Part shown: positions 26,865-35,921 of the stretch, piece by piece
How the letters are laid out: each line of letters opens with the position of its first letter
Numbering within the stretch: the stretch's first letter is position 1
From: Micromonospora sediminimaris
GTDB lineage: Bacteria; Actinomycetota; Actinomycetes; Mycobacteriales; Micromonosporaceae
Length of the DNA: 64,000 nt
Direction: 5' to 3'
Assembly (NCBI GenBank): GCA_900112325.1
Contig: FOLJ01000020.1
Location: forward strand, 87,015 to 151,014
Position numbers and translations under genes: made by a program
The notes under the pieces: generated by a model
Seen by the model: only the letters and a program-made list of their open reading frames with translations
The model's database searches: none
Told to the model about the DNA's origin: nothing

Positions 26865-27587
26865 ATGACGACCGGACAGCACCCGGCGACCCAGCCGGAG
26901 ACCGGGCCGGCGGACGAGGAGCGGCTGCCCACCGTCGCGGAGCAGATGGCCGACCAGCTGGGCGGTTGGCGCGGGCTGGCCGAGTCCAGCATCCCGGTGG
27001 TGGTCTTCGTGATCGCCAACATCGTCACCGACCTGCGGCCGGCTGTGATCGCCTCGGTGGCGGTGGCGGTGCTGATCGGCGGGCTGCGGCTGGCCCAGCG
27101 CCGACCGGTGCGGCACGCGGTGAACGGACTGTTCGGCATCGGGATCGGTGCCGCCATCGCCTGGCGTACCGGCGACGCGCGCGACTTCTACCTGCCGGGG
27201 ATCCTCTACGGCATCGGCTACGGCCTGGCCCTGCTGCTGTCGGCGGTGATCCGCCAGCCGCTGGTCGGCTGGATCTGGTCGGTGCTGGTGGCCAAGGGCA
27301 GCTCGCAGTGGCGTGACGATCCCCTGCTGGTCCGCACCTTCACCCGGCTGACCGTGCTGTGGGGAGTGGTCTGGCTGGCCAAGGTCGGCGTGCAGGCCGG
27401 CATCTACCTGGCGGCCCGCCGGTTCGACCAGCTCGGCGACGAGGCCGCCGCCGCCGACATGGAGACCGCCCTCGGGGTGGCGCGGTTGGCCCTGGGCTAC
27501 CCGCCGTACGTGCTGCTGTTGCTGATCACGGTCTGGACGGTGCGGCGGGTAACCCGCGAACACCGGACGGAGCCGCTGCCGAGCTGA
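26865..27587 (+). CDS. DUF3159 integral membrane protein
   Basis: 240 residues with about six hydrophobic segments. LAESSIPVVVFVIANIVTDL opens the first helix; LPGILYGIGYGLALLLSAVI and QPLVGWIWSVLVAKGSSQWR are conserved DUF3159 blocks. It may be a small transporter or channel; function unknown. Third in the dut operon-like run and adjacent to the TrkA pair (convergent). Confidence 0.86.
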   Translation: MTTGQHPATQPETGPADEERLPTVAEQMADQLGGWRGLAESSIPVVVFVIANIVTDLRPAVIASVAVAVLIGGLRLAQRRPVRHAVNGLFGIGIGAAIAWRTGDARDFYLPGILYGIGYGLALLLSAVIRQPLVGWIWSVLVAKGSSQWRDDPLLVRTFTRLTVLWGVVWLAKVGVQAGIYLAARRFDQLGDEAAAADMETALGVARLALGYPPYVLLLLITVWTVRRVTREHRTEPLPS

Positions 27588-27634
27588 GCCTGCCCCAGCG
27601 GTCGGGGGTGCCGAGGCCCGGCCCGGCGCGGTGG

Positions 27635-28330
27635 TCAGCGTGATTCGCGGGTGCGTTCGACGCTGTCCGGGCCGAGCACCACCGCCCGTACGGCGTCCTC
27701 CACCTCGGCGGTGCAGACGAAGACCAGCTCGTCGCCGGCCTCGAGCGGGTCGTCGGGGCTGGGCACCAGGACGCGCTTGCCGCGCAGGATCGCCACCAGC
27801 GCGGAGTCCCGGGGCAGTGGCACCTCGCGCAGCGGGTGCCCGACGTAGGGCGCGGTCGGCGGCAAGGTGATCTCGACCAGATTGGCCTCGCCCTGCCGGA
27901 ACGTCATCAGGCGGACCAGGTCGCCCACGGTGACCGCCTCCTCGACCAGCGCGGCCATCACCCGCGGCTTGCTGACCGCCACGTCGACACCCCACTGCTC
28001 GGTGAACAGCCACTCGTTCTCGGCCCGGTTGACCCGGGCGACCACCCGGGGCACCGCGAACTCGGTCTTGGCCAGCAGCGAGACCACGAGGTTGACCTTG
28101 TCGTCGCCGGTGGCCGCGACCACCACGTCGCAGCCGGCCAGCTCGGCCTCCTCCAGGCTGGTCAGCTCGCAGGCGTCGGCCAGCACCCACTCCGCGTCCG
28201 GCACCCGGGCCGGCCGCAGCATTCGAGGCTGCCGCTCGATGAGCATCACCTGGTGGCCGTTCTCGATCAACTCCTGTGCGATGGAGCGGCCCACGTTGCC
28301 GGCACCGGCGATGGCGACCCGCATGATCAC
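27635..28330 (-). CDS. ceoC: TrkA-type K+ transport regulator (CeoC-like)
   Basis: 231 residues. RCK/TrkA_N domain: MRVAIAGAGNVGRSIAQELI with the NAD-binding GxGxxG, then VVVAATGDDKVNLVVSLLAK; a TrkA_C domain follows (TAPYVGHPLREVPLPRDSAL). It overlaps the upstream paralogue by GTGA (28327-28330); an ATG at 28324 is an alternative start. The pair gates a K+ uptake system, probably the adjacent divergent permease. Confidence 0.9.
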   Translation of the reverse strand: MIMRVAIAGAGNVGRSIAQELIENGHQVMLIERQPRMLRPARVPDAEWVLADACELTSLEEAELAGCDVVVAATGDDKVNLVVSLLAKTEFAVPRVVARVNRAENEWLFTEQWGVDVAVSKPRVMAALVEEAVTVGDLVRLMTFRQGEANLVEITLPPTAPYVGHPLREVPLPRDSALVAILRGKRVLVPSPDDPLEAGDELVFVCTAEVEDAVRAVVLGPDSVERTRESR

Positions 28331-28989
28331 TGACCCCCTTCCGGCGCCGCCGCCACGGATGTGACCGCCGCCACCATGTCGTCGGTGACCAGCATGAAGA
28401 CCTGGTCACCCTCCTGCACGACGCTGGACACGGTGGGCAGCGTGCCGATGCCGAACCGGATCAGGTACGCCACGCGGGCGCCGGTCGCCTGCTCCAGGGC
28501 CCGCACCGGGCGGCCGATCCAGTCCTTGTGCACCGGCACCTCGACGATCGAGACGGTGCTTGTGGGATCGCGGAAGATCTCCACGTTGCCCTCGGGCAGC
28601 AGGTGTCGCAGCATCCGGTCGGCCGTCCACCGGACGGTGGCCACGGTGGGGATGCCCAGCCGTTCGTAGACCTGTGCGCGGCGCTGATCGTAGATGCGGG
28701 CAGCGACCCGCACCACGCCGAAGGTCTCGCGGGCCAGCCGGGCCGAGATGATGTTGGAGTTGTCGCCGCTGGAGACGGCGGCGAAGGCGTCGGCCCGCTC
28801 GATGCCGGCCTGGCGCAGCACGTCGCCGTCGAAGCCGGCCCCGGTGACCGTGACGCCGGCGAAGTCGGGCCGCAGCCGGCGGAAGGCGTCCGCGTCCTGG
28901 TCGATGACCGCGACCGAGTGCCCCCGGGCCTCCAGGTTGTGAGCCAGGGTCGAGCCGACCCGGCCACAACCCATGATCACGACATGCAC
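28327..28989 (-). CDS. ceoB: TrkA-type K+ transport regulator (CeoB-like)
   Basis: 220 residues. VHVVIMGCGRVGSTLAHNLE carries the Rossmann Gly motif; AFAAVSSGDNSNIISARLAR and a TrkA_C part (KDWIGRPVRALEQATGARVA) follow. GTG at 28989 chosen from GGGAGGC just upstream; the frame opens a little earlier. Two TrkA monomers with different N-domains probably form a heteromeric gating ring, as for mycobacterial CeoB/CeoC. Confidence 0.9.
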   Translation of the reverse strand: MHVVIMGCGRVGSTLAHNLEARGHSVAVIDQDADAFRRLRPDFAGVTVTGAGFDGDVLRQAGIERADAFAAVSSGDNSNIISARLARETFGVVRVAARIYDQRRAQVYERLGIPTVATVRWTADRMLRHLLPEGNVEIFRDPTSTVSIVEVPVHKDWIGRPVRALEQATGARVAYLIRFGIGTLPTVSSVVQEGDQVFMLVTDDMVAAVTSVAAAPEGGQ

Positions 28990-29141
28990 GCTGCCTCCCA
29001 CGATGCGTACCGCTGCGCCTCGTCGCCTGCGAGCCTGCCACGTCGGGGCCGCGGACGGGGACCGACGGTACTCCCGCCCCGGATACGCCGGTACCCGGCC
29101 ACCCCACGTGCCCGTTGTCGGTGGTCGTACGCTTGGCCGTT

Positions 29142-31193
29142 GTGGTCCGATCCACCTCCCTGCTGAAGCGGCTGCTCGTCGGCCGGCCGTTCCGGTCCGA
29201 CCGGCTCAAGCACACCCTCCTGCCGAAGCGCATCGCCCTGCCCGTCTTCGCCTCGGACGCGCTGTCGAGCGTGGCGTACGCGCCGGACGAGATCCTGCTG
29301 ATGCTCTCCGTCGCGGGCGCCTCGGCGTTCGTGTTCTCACCGTGGGTCGCCCTCGGCGTGGTCGTGGTCATGCTGACCGTGGTGGCCAGCTACCGGCAGA
29401 ACGTGCACGCCTATCCGTCGGGCGGCGGCGACTACGAGGTGGCCACCGTGAACCTCGGCCCGCGTGCCGGTGTGGGGGTGGCCAGCGCGCTGCTTGTCGA
29501 CTACGTGCTCACCGTGGCGGTGTCGGTCTCCTCCGGGGTGGCCAACCTCGGCTCGGTGATCCCCTTCGTCGCGACCCACAAGGTGCTCATCGCGGTCACC
29601 GCCGTGGTGCTGTTGACCGCGGTCAACCTGCGCGGAATCAAGGAGGCGGGCAGCGCGTTCGCCATCCCCACGTACGGTTTCATGATCGTTATTGTCGGCA
29701 TGATCCTCACCGGACTGGTCCGGATCGTGGTACTCGGTGAGGACCTGCGCGCCCCCAGCGCCGACCTGGTCATCGCCGCCGAGTGGCACGACACCACCGG
29801 CTGGGCGATGGCGTTCCTGCTGCTGCGCAGCTTCTCCTCCGGCTGCGCCGCGCTTACCGGCGTGGAAGCGATCTCCAACGGCGTGCCGGCGTTCAAGGCG
29901 CCGAAGAGCCGCAACGCCGCCACCACGCTGCTGATGCTGGGTCTGGTCGCGGTGACCATGCTTGTCGGCATCGTCTGGCTGGCCCGGCTCACCGGGCTGC
30001 AGTTCGTCGAGAACCCCGCCCTGCAGATCGTCTCCGGCCCCGAGGGGTACGTGCAGAAGACGGTCACCGCGCAACTCGGTGAGACGATCTTCGGGCCGGG
30101 TTCGGTGCTGCTGTTTCTGGTCGTCGGGGTGACCGCCACGATCCTGTTCGTGGCCGCCAACACGGCCTTCACCGGGTTTCCGGTACTCGGCTCGATCCTC
30201 GCCCAGGACCGCTACCTGCCCCGGCAACTGCACACCCGGGGCGACCGGCTCGCCTTCTCCAACGGGATCCTCTTTCTGGCCGGCTTCGCGATCCTGTTGA
30301 TCATCGGTTTCCAGGCCGAGGTGACCAAGCTCATCCAGCTCTACATCGTGGGCGTCTTCGTCTCGTTCACCCTCTCCCAGGCCGGAATGATCCGGCACTG
30401 GAACCGGCTGCTGCGCAACGAGCGGGACCCGCAGGTGCGCAGCCGGATGCTCCGGTCCCGGGCGATCAACACCTTCGGCATGACGATGACCGCCGCGGTG
30501 CTGGTGATCGTATTGATCACCAAGTTCCTGCTCGGGGCCTGGATCGCCATCGTCGCGATGGGCCTGATCTACGTGCTGATGCTGGCCATCCGCCGGCACT
30601 ACAACCGGGTGGCAGTCGAGCTGGCCCCGGACGACGACGGACGGCCGGTGCTGCCGGCCCGCAATCACGCGATCGTGCTGGTCAGCAAGTTGCACCAGCC
30701 CACCCTGCGGGCGGTGGCGTACGCGCAGGCCACCCGGCCGGACACCCTGACCGCGGTGACCGTCAACGTCGACGACCAAGACACCCGCCAGTTGCAGGCC
30801 GACTGGGACCGGCGGGGAGTGCCGATCCCGCTGACCGTGATCGACTCGCCGTACCGGGAGATCACCCGCCCGATTCTGAATTACGTGGCCGGGGTACGCC
30901 GGGAGTCGCCGCGCGACGTGGTCACGGTCTTCATCCCCGAGTACGTCGTGGGTCGCTGGTGGGAGAACCTGTTGCACAACCAGAGCGCGCTGCGGCTCAA
31001 GGGCCGGCTGCTGTTCGAGCCCGGGGTGATGGTGACAAGCGTGCCGTGGCAACTCGCCTCGACCGCCGGCAAGGACCTGGACCGGATGGACGCCACGCTC
31101 GGCCGTGGGCCGGTCCGTGGTCCCCGCGTGGCGCGCGGTGCCACCCTGCCCCCGTCGGTCGAGCGCGAATCGTCGGACGGGGACGCCCGGTGA
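29142..31193 (+). CDS. APC-superfamily permease, KimA-like potassium transporter
   Basis: About 683 residues; twelve hydrophobic segments in the first 500, then a cytosolic domain of about 180 residues (VLVSKLHQPTLRAVAYAQAT ... VTVFIPEYVVGRWWENLLHN). KRIALPVFASDALSSVAYAP and YPSGGGDYEVATVNLGPRAG are APC-type helix 1 and 3 motifs. This architecture matches KimA/YdaO K+ importers rather than amino-acid permeases, and the divergent ceoB-ceoC pair supports K+ transport (inference). GTG at 29142 has no Shine-Dalgarno but a TACGCT box 8 nt upstream. Overlaps the next gene by GTGA. Confidence 0.85.
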   Translation: MVRSTSLLKRLLVGRPFRSDRLKHTLLPKRIALPVFASDALSSVAYAPDEILLMLSVAGASAFVFSPWVALGVVVVMLTVVASYRQNVHAYPSGGGDYEVATVNLGPRAGVGVASALLVDYVLTVAVSVSSGVANLGSVIPFVATHKVLIAVTAVVLLTAVNLRGIKEAGSAFAIPTYGFMIVIVGMILTGLVRIVVLGEDLRAPSADLVIAAEWHDTTGWAMAFLLLRSFSSGCAALTGVEAISNGVPAFKAPKSRNAATTLLMLGLVAVTMLVGIVWLARLTGLQFVENPALQIVSGPEGYVQKTVTAQLGETIFGPGSVLLFLVVGVTATILFVAANTAFTGFPVLGSILAQDRYLPRQLHTRGDRLAFSNGILFLAGFAILLIIGFQAEVTKLIQLYIVGVFVSFTLSQAGMIRHWNRLLRNERDPQVRSRMLRSRAINTFGMTMTAAVLVIVLITKFLLGAWIAIVAMGLIYVLMLAIRRHYNRVAVELAPDDDGRPVLPARNHAIVLVSKLHQPTLRAVAYAQATRPDTLTAVTVNVDDQDTRQLQADWDRRGVPIPLTVIDSPYREITRPILNYVAGVRRESPRDVVTVFIPEYVVGRWWENLLHNQSALRLKGRLLFEPGVMVTSVPWQLASTAGKDLDRMDATLGRGPVRGPRVARGATLPPSVERESSDGDAR

Positions 31194-32407
31194 GCGGGCT
31201 TGAGGAGGCCGAGCGGGTCGAACTGACCGTGGCGGCGGTCGCCCCCGGAGGGCACTGCGTGGCCCGGGTGGACGGCCAGGTGGTCTTCGTCCGGCACGCA
31301 CTGCCGGGAGAGCGGGTGCTGGCCGAGGTGACCGAGGTGCACCGGGGGTTCGTCCGGGCCGACGCGGTCACCGTGCTGGAGGCGGCACCGGACCGGGTCG
31401 ACCCACCCTGCCCGTACGCACGACCGGGCCGCTGCGGCGGCTGCGACCTGCAACACGTCGCCCCCGACGCCCAACTTCGCTGGAAGGCGGCGGCGGTCCG
31501 TGAACAGCTCATCCGTCTCGGCGGACTGGACGAGGCCCGGTGTGACGAGCTGGACCTACGGGTGATGGCGTTGCCGGGTGGTCCGCTCGGCTGGCGGTCC
31601 CGGGTCCGCTACGCGGTCGACGCGGCGGGTCGTGCCGGGCTGCTCAAGCATCGCTCCCACGAGGTGGTGCCGGTCGACCGCTGCCTTATCGCCCATCCGG
31701 CGATCCAGGAGCTGCCGGTGCTCACCGCCGGGGTGAGCTGGCCGGACGCCGAGGCGGTGGAGACCGTCGCCAGCACCGGCGGGGACGTGGCGGTGACCGC
31801 CGTCGCGGCCGGGGCCAGTCGCCGGGTCAGTGGACCGGAACGGATCCGGGAGCGGGCCGCCGGCCGGGAGTGGGTGCTGCCTGCCTCGTCGTTCTGGCAG
31901 GTGCATCCCGCCGCTGCGGACACCCTGGTCGACGCGGTGCTGGAGCTGACCGACCCCCGGCCGGGGGAGCGGGCCTGGGATCTCTACGGTGGCGCCGGCC
32001 TGTTCGCTGCCGCGCTGGCCGGTCGGGTGGGCCAGGCCGGGCGGGTCACCCTGGTCGAGGCGGCTGGTGACGGCGTCGCGGCGGCCCGGGAGAATCTGCG
32101 CGACCTGCCCGCCGTCGAGGTCGTGGCGGCCCGGGTGGAGACCGCTCTGGCCCGTCGCCGCATCACCGGTCCGGTCGACGTGGTGGTGCTCGATCCGCCC
32201 CGGACGGGGGCCGGCGCTCGGGTGGTATGCGACGTGGTGGCCGCCGGACCGCGCGCGGTGACGTACGTGGCCTGTGACCCGGCGGCGTTCGCCCGGGACC
32301 TGCGGGTCTTCGCCGAGCTTGGTTGGCGGTTGGCGGCGTTGCGCGGGTACGACCTGTTTCCGATGACCCGGCACGTGGAGCTGGTCGGGCTGCTGGTGCC
32401 GGCCTGA
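31190..32407 (+). CDS. TRAM-domain 23S rRNA (uracil-5-)-methyltransferase family (RumA/TrmA-like)
   Basis: 405 residues. An N-terminal TRAM/OB region (LTVAAVAPGGHCVARVDGQV) is followed by a cysteine cluster CPYARPGRCGGCDLQH (3-4 Cys, Fe-S type), then the methyltransferase: WDLYGGAGLFAAALAG (motif I), DVVVLDPPRTGAG and the nucleophile in VTYVACDPAAFARDL (TYVACDP). RumA enzymes make m5U in 23S rRNA. GTG overlaps the permease stop. In M. tuberculosis the equivalent is Rv2689c, next to the same permease (recalled). Confidence 0.9.
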   Translation: MSGLEEAERVELTVAAVAPGGHCVARVDGQVVFVRHALPGERVLAEVTEVHRGFVRADAVTVLEAAPDRVDPPCPYARPGRCGGCDLQHVAPDAQLRWKAAAVREQLIRLGGLDEARCDELDLRVMALPGGPLGWRSRVRYAVDAAGRAGLLKHRSHEVVPVDRCLIAHPAIQELPVLTAGVSWPDAEAVETVASTGGDVAVTAVAAGASRRVSGPERIRERAAGREWVLPASSFWQVHPAAADTLVDAVLELTDPRPGERAWDLYGGAGLFAAALAGRVGQAGRVTLVEAAGDGVAAARENLRDLPAVEVVAARVETALARRRITGPVDVVVLDPPRTGAGARVVCDVVAAGPRAVTYVACDPAAFARDLRVFAELGWRLAALRGYDLFPMTRHVELVGLLVPA

Positions 32408-32442
32408 CCAGGTGCTCAGTACCGGTGGTCGCTGCGCCCACG

Positions 32443-32470
32443 CTGCAAGGTGCGCGAGGGCCGATAGACT
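32443..32470 (+). promoter_or_regulatory. Promoter giving a probably leaderless dxs mRNA
   Basis: A CTGCAA -35-like box (32443-32448), 16-bp spacer and -10 box TAGACT (32465-32470) place the start point at or next to the ATG at 32479, which has no Shine-Dalgarno. Confidence 0.5.
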
Positions 32471-32478
32471 CTGCGGTC

Positions 32479-34425
32479 ATGAGTGTTGAAGAGGACACGG
32501 CCAACCACGGCCGGCTGCTGGCCACGGTGCACGGTCCCCAGGACGTCAAGCGGATGTCCGCCACCGAACTGGACATCCTCGCCGCCGAGATCCGCGACTT
32601 CCTGATCGCCAAGGTGTCGCGTACCGGTGGGCACATCGGGCCCAACCTGGGCGTGGTGGAACTCACCCTGGCCCTGCACCGGGTCTTCGACTCTCCCCGG
32701 GACCGGCTGCTGTTCGACACCGGCCACCAGGCGTACGTTCACAAGATCGTCACCGGCCGGCAGGGCGGGTTCGACCAGCTGCGCCAGCGTGGCGGGCTCT
32801 CCGGTTACCCGAACCAGGCCGAGAGCGAGCACGACCTCATCGAGAACTCGCACGCCTCGACCGCCCTGTCGTACGCCGACGGGCTGGCCAAGGCGTACGC
32901 GCTGCGGGGCGAATCGCGCAGCGTCGTCGCCGTGGTGGGCGACGGGGCACTGACCGGCGGCATGTGCTGGGAGGCGCTGAACAACATCGCCGCCACGGAC
33001 AACCCGCTGGTCATCGTGGTCAACGACAACGGCCGCTCGTACGCGCCGACGATCGGCGGTCTCGCCCACCACCTCTCGACGCTGCGGCTCAACCCCGGCT
33101 ACGAGAAGGTCCTGGACGCCGTCAAGGACGCCCTCGGCTCGACCCCGCTGGTCGGCAAGCCGATGTACGAGGTGCTGCACGCGGTCAAGAAGGGCATCAA
33201 GGACGCGGTCGCGCCGCAGGCGATGTTCGAGGACCTCGGCATCAAGTACGTCGGCCCGGTCGACGGGCATGACCTGGCCGCCGTCGAGACGGCCCTGCGG
33301 GCGGCGAAGAACTTCGGCGGCCCGGTGATCGTGCACGCGGTCACCCGCAAGGGCTACGGCTACCGCCCCGCCGAGGAGGACGAGGCGGACTGCTTCCACA
33401 GCCCCGGCGCCTTCGACATCACCGACGGCAAGGCCACCGCCGCACCGTCGGTGAAGTGGACCCACGTCTTCGCCGACGAGCTGGTCGCGATCGCGGACGA
33501 GCGGCCCGACGTGGTGGGCATCACCGCGGCGATGGCCGAGCCGACCGGCATCGCGAAGCTGGCCCGCAAGTACCCGGAGCGCACCTACGACGTGGGCATC
33601 GCCGAGCAGCACGCCGCCACCTCGGCGGCGGGCCTGGCGCTCGGCGGGCTGCACCCGGTGGTGGCGGTCTACGCGACCTTCCTCAACCGGGCCTTCGACC
33701 AGGTCCTGCTGGACGTGGCCATGCACCGGCTGCCGGTCACCTTCGTGCTGGACCGGGCCGGGATCACCGGCCCCGATGGGCCGAGCCACTACGGCATCTG
33801 GGACATGTCGGTCTTCGGAGTGGTGCCGGGCCTGCGGATCGCGGCACCCCGGGATGCCGCCACGCTGCGCGAGGAGCTGCGCGAGGCGGTCGCAGTCGAC
33901 GACGGCCCCACCGTGGTCCGCTTCCCGACCGGCGCGGTCGCCGCCGATCTGCCCGCCGTGCGGCGGGTCGGGCCGGTCGATGTGCTGGCGGAGTCGGCGC
34001 GTACCGACGTGCTGCTGGTCGCGGTGGGCGCCTTCGGTCAGCTCGGCATGGAGGTCGCCGCCCGGGTCGCTGAGCAGGGCTACGGAGTCACCGTGGTGGA
34101 CCCGCGCTGGGTGCGTCCGATCCCGGCGGAGCTGGTCGAGCTGGCCACCGAGCACCGGCTGGTGGTCACGATCGAGGACGGCGTACGGTCCGGCGGGGTT
34201 GGCGACGCGCTCGCCCAGGCCATGCGTGACGCCGATGTCCGAGTGCCGCTGCGGGACCTGGGCGTACCGCCCGGGTGGTACCCGCACGGTTCCCGCAACC
34301 AGCTCCTGACCGACCTCGGCCTGACCGCCCAGGGCGTGGCCCGCGACGTCACCGGCTGGATCTCCCGCCTCGACACCGAGCCGGTCGACCCACCCCGCCT
34401 AACCGCCAACCCTTCCCCCAACTAA
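32479..34425 (+). CDS. dxs: 1-Deoxy-D-xylulose-5-phosphate synthase
   Basis: 648 residues, full length. TPP-binding motifs GDGALTGGMCWEALNNIAA and VVNDNGRSYAPTIGG, N-terminal GGHIGPNLGVVELTLALHRV, transketolase-type pyrimidine domain TYDVGIAEQHAATSAAGLAL and C-domain VRFPTGAVAADLP ... VTIEDGVRSGGVGDAL. It condenses pyruvate and glyceraldehyde-3-phosphate, the first step of the MEP isoprenoid route. Mycobacterial Dxs1 sits in the same neighbourhood. Convergent downstream gene is the lipoprotein at 34553; a palindromic element lies between. Confidence 0.97.
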   Translation: MSVEEDTANHGRLLATVHGPQDVKRMSATELDILAAEIRDFLIAKVSRTGGHIGPNLGVVELTLALHRVFDSPRDRLLFDTGHQAYVHKIVTGRQGGFDQLRQRGGLSGYPNQAESEHDLIENSHASTALSYADGLAKAYALRGESRSVVAVVGDGALTGGMCWEALNNIAATDNPLVIVVNDNGRSYAPTIGGLAHHLSTLRLNPGYEKVLDAVKDALGSTPLVGKPMYEVLHAVKKGIKDAVAPQAMFEDLGIKYVGPVDGHDLAAVETALRAAKNFGGPVIVHAVTRKGYGYRPAEEDEADCFHSPGAFDITDGKATAAPSVKWTHVFADELVAIADERPDVVGITAAMAEPTGIAKLARKYPERTYDVGIAEQHAATSAAGLALGGLHPVVAVYATFLNRAFDQVLLDVAMHRLPVTFVLDRAGITGPDGPSHYGIWDMSVFGVVPGLRIAAPRDAATLREELREAVAVDDGPTVVRFPTGAVAADLPAVRRVGPVDVLAESARTDVLLVAVGAFGQLGMEVAARVAEQGYGVTVVDPRWVRPIPAELVELATEHRLVVTIEDGVRSGGVGDALAQAMRDADVRVPLRDLGVPPGWYPHGSRNQLLTDLGLTAQGVARDVTGWISRLDTEPVDPPRLTANPSPN

Positions 34426-34470
34426 CCCACCCACCCCCCAAGCCTCCCTACCCCGCGCGGGTGCCTCGCG

Positions 34471-34535
34471 GCGTTGATCATGAAGTTGTTGTCACTGCGT
34501 CCGGCGTGGCGCGACAACAACGTCATGATCGACGC
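34471..34535. repeat. Palindromic hairpin element, copy 2
   Basis: Left arm starts GCGTTGATCATGAAGTTG (34471-34493) and the right arm ends CATGATCGACGC (34513-34535); 21 of 23 positions pair, loop 19 nt. It lies 46 nt after the dxs stop between convergent genes and belongs with the copies at 18731 and 58061. GGGGG/CCCCC runs flank it. It can also act as a bidirectional terminator. Confidence 0.75.
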
Positions 34536-34552
34536 GTGTAGAGGGGGTGGGT

Positions 34553-35752
34553 TCAGCGGCGGGGGGAGCCGGCGGAGCGGTAGTGGGTCTTCTCGTCGGC
34601 GGCGAGGCTGAAGGTTTCGCGGCGCTCGGGCAGGGGGGCCACCACCAGCCCGGGGCGGTCGACCAGGCGGGTCGTGTCCGGCGGCACCGACAGCGTGGTG
34701 TCCTTGGTAGCGCGCCAGCTCAGCACGACCAGCGGCTGATCCGGAATCGGCAGTTCGTAGACCTGCAACGGGTTCGTCCGGTCGGCGGGGGAGAGCACCA
34801 CCGGGCCATCGTCGGCGGGTCGGTAGACCACCGCGCTCATCGTGCCCTCGGCGCTCTCCCAGGTGAGCTGCTCCAGCTCGGCCGGCTCGCCACCGTCGAG
34901 GGACAGCTCGCCGAGCGTACGTACGGCGAGTTTCGCCATCGGCCAGGACGCCGGCACCGACTGCGGCACGTCCCGGTCGCCGACGCGCCGGAAAATGCTG
35001 CCGAACGGGCCGTCCTCGCCAGCCAGCAGGCAGGTGTCGAGGCCGGTCAGGGCGCGCCGGCCGGAGCCGCTCTCGTCGCGCACCAGCGGGTAGCGGGGGG
35101 CGGTGATGCCGGTGCCGAGGTCGAGCAACCGGTCGGTGGCACGGCCCCGGGGCAGCGACTCGGTGGAGCGCAGGGTGGCGGTGACCGTCACCGCCCGGCA
35201 CCGGGGCACCTCTACCGGGTCGGTCAGGCCGTCACGGTCGGACAGGATACGACCGTTCGGTCCGACCAGACGCCGAACCCGTTCGGAGGTCAGGTAGCGC
35301 CGGCCGTCGGCGGCCTGGACCGGCAACACGTCGGAGTAGACCAGGTAGCCGGGGTCGGTGTACTCAGTGGCGTGACCGACCGTGTACCGGTCGCCGTCCC
35401 CGGTGAGCTGGAGCAGCCAGGACGCGGCCTCACCGGGTACCGACGCGGCGACCAGGGCCAGTGGTCGGCCGCCGACCTCACCGGAGAAGAGGATCCCGGA
35501 CGAGGGTACGTGCACCCGGTCGTCCACGGGCGAACGCCAGTCGCGTACCGCCTCGGTGACGGCGGCGGTCGCCGCGGTGTCCTCGGCGAGCGAGCCGCGC
35601 GGCGGCCACACCGTCAGAGAACCGTCCATGCTGTCGTAACCGACCCGCAGGTCCCGTGCCTGACGCTCGGCGACCGGCCCGCAGGCGGTGACGGCGATCA
35701 GCAGGGTGGACAGGCCGGTGGCGGTCAAGCCGCGCCAACGGGCTGGAGCCAC
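34553..35752 (-). CDS. Lipoprotein, uncharacterised
   Basis: 399 residues. The N-terminus MAPARWRGLTATGLSTLLIA ending VTAC is a lipoprotein signal with Cys24 as the lipidated residue. The rest is soluble and extracytoplasmic, with no domain I recognise; a repeated beta-strand style (VSPADRTNPLQVYELPIPDQ, SWRATKDTTLSVPPDTTRLV) suggests a beta-propeller or sensor-like fold. GTG start. Divergent from the membrane protein gene at 35922. Confidence 0.78.
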   Translation of the reverse strand: MAPARWRGLTATGLSTLLIAVTACGPVAERQARDLRVGYDSMDGSLTVWPPRGSLAEDTAATAAVTEAVRDWRSPVDDRVHVPSSGILFSGEVGGRPLALVAASVPGEAASWLLQLTGDGDRYTVGHATEYTDPGYLVYSDVLPVQAADGRRYLTSERVRRLVGPNGRILSDRDGLTDPVEVPRCRAVTVTATLRSTESLPRGRATDRLLDLGTGITAPRYPLVRDESGSGRRALTGLDTCLLAGEDGPFGSIFRRVGDRDVPQSVPASWPMAKLAVRTLGELSLDGGEPAELEQLTWESAEGTMSAVVYRPADDGPVVLSPADRTNPLQVYELPIPDQPLVVLSWRATKDTTLSVPPDTTRLVDRPGLVVAPLPERRETFSLAADEKTHYRSAGSPRR

Positions 35753-35883
35753 CTGTCACGCCCCCGATCGGATCGCGTCGTCGTGTCGGAGGGCAATAGT
35801 ACGAGACGTCCCGCCGCCGCTTCGGGTCGCCATACGCTGCGTCGCGCGGCCACCACACCGGCCACAGGGGACACCGCGTTGAC

Positions 35884-35912
35884 TTGGGGCATTTTCCCCA
35901 CTCGGGTAGACT
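35884..35912 (+). promoter_or_regulatory. Promoter of a leaderless membrane-protein gene
   Basis: TTGGGG (35884-35889), 17-bp spacer and -10 box TAGACT (35907-35912). The GTG start of the gene is 9 nt further on at 35922 with no Shine-Dalgarno, so translation probably starts at the 5' end of the mRNA. Confidence 0.5.
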
Positions 35913-35921
35913 CCGCCGACT

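Noticed and set aside
28990..29141. c-di-AMP (ydaO) riboswitch ahead of the K+ permease
   Set aside because: The space between the divergent starts is about 150 bp and shows no ydaO-type conserved core; a leaderless start fits better.
29337..31301. Long open frames antisense to the permease gene (and similar long antisense frames over dxs, the GNAT fusion and paralogue B)
   Set aside because: At high GC the opposite strand of real genes stays open by codon bias; these translations are His/Arg/Gly-rich with no domain motifs.
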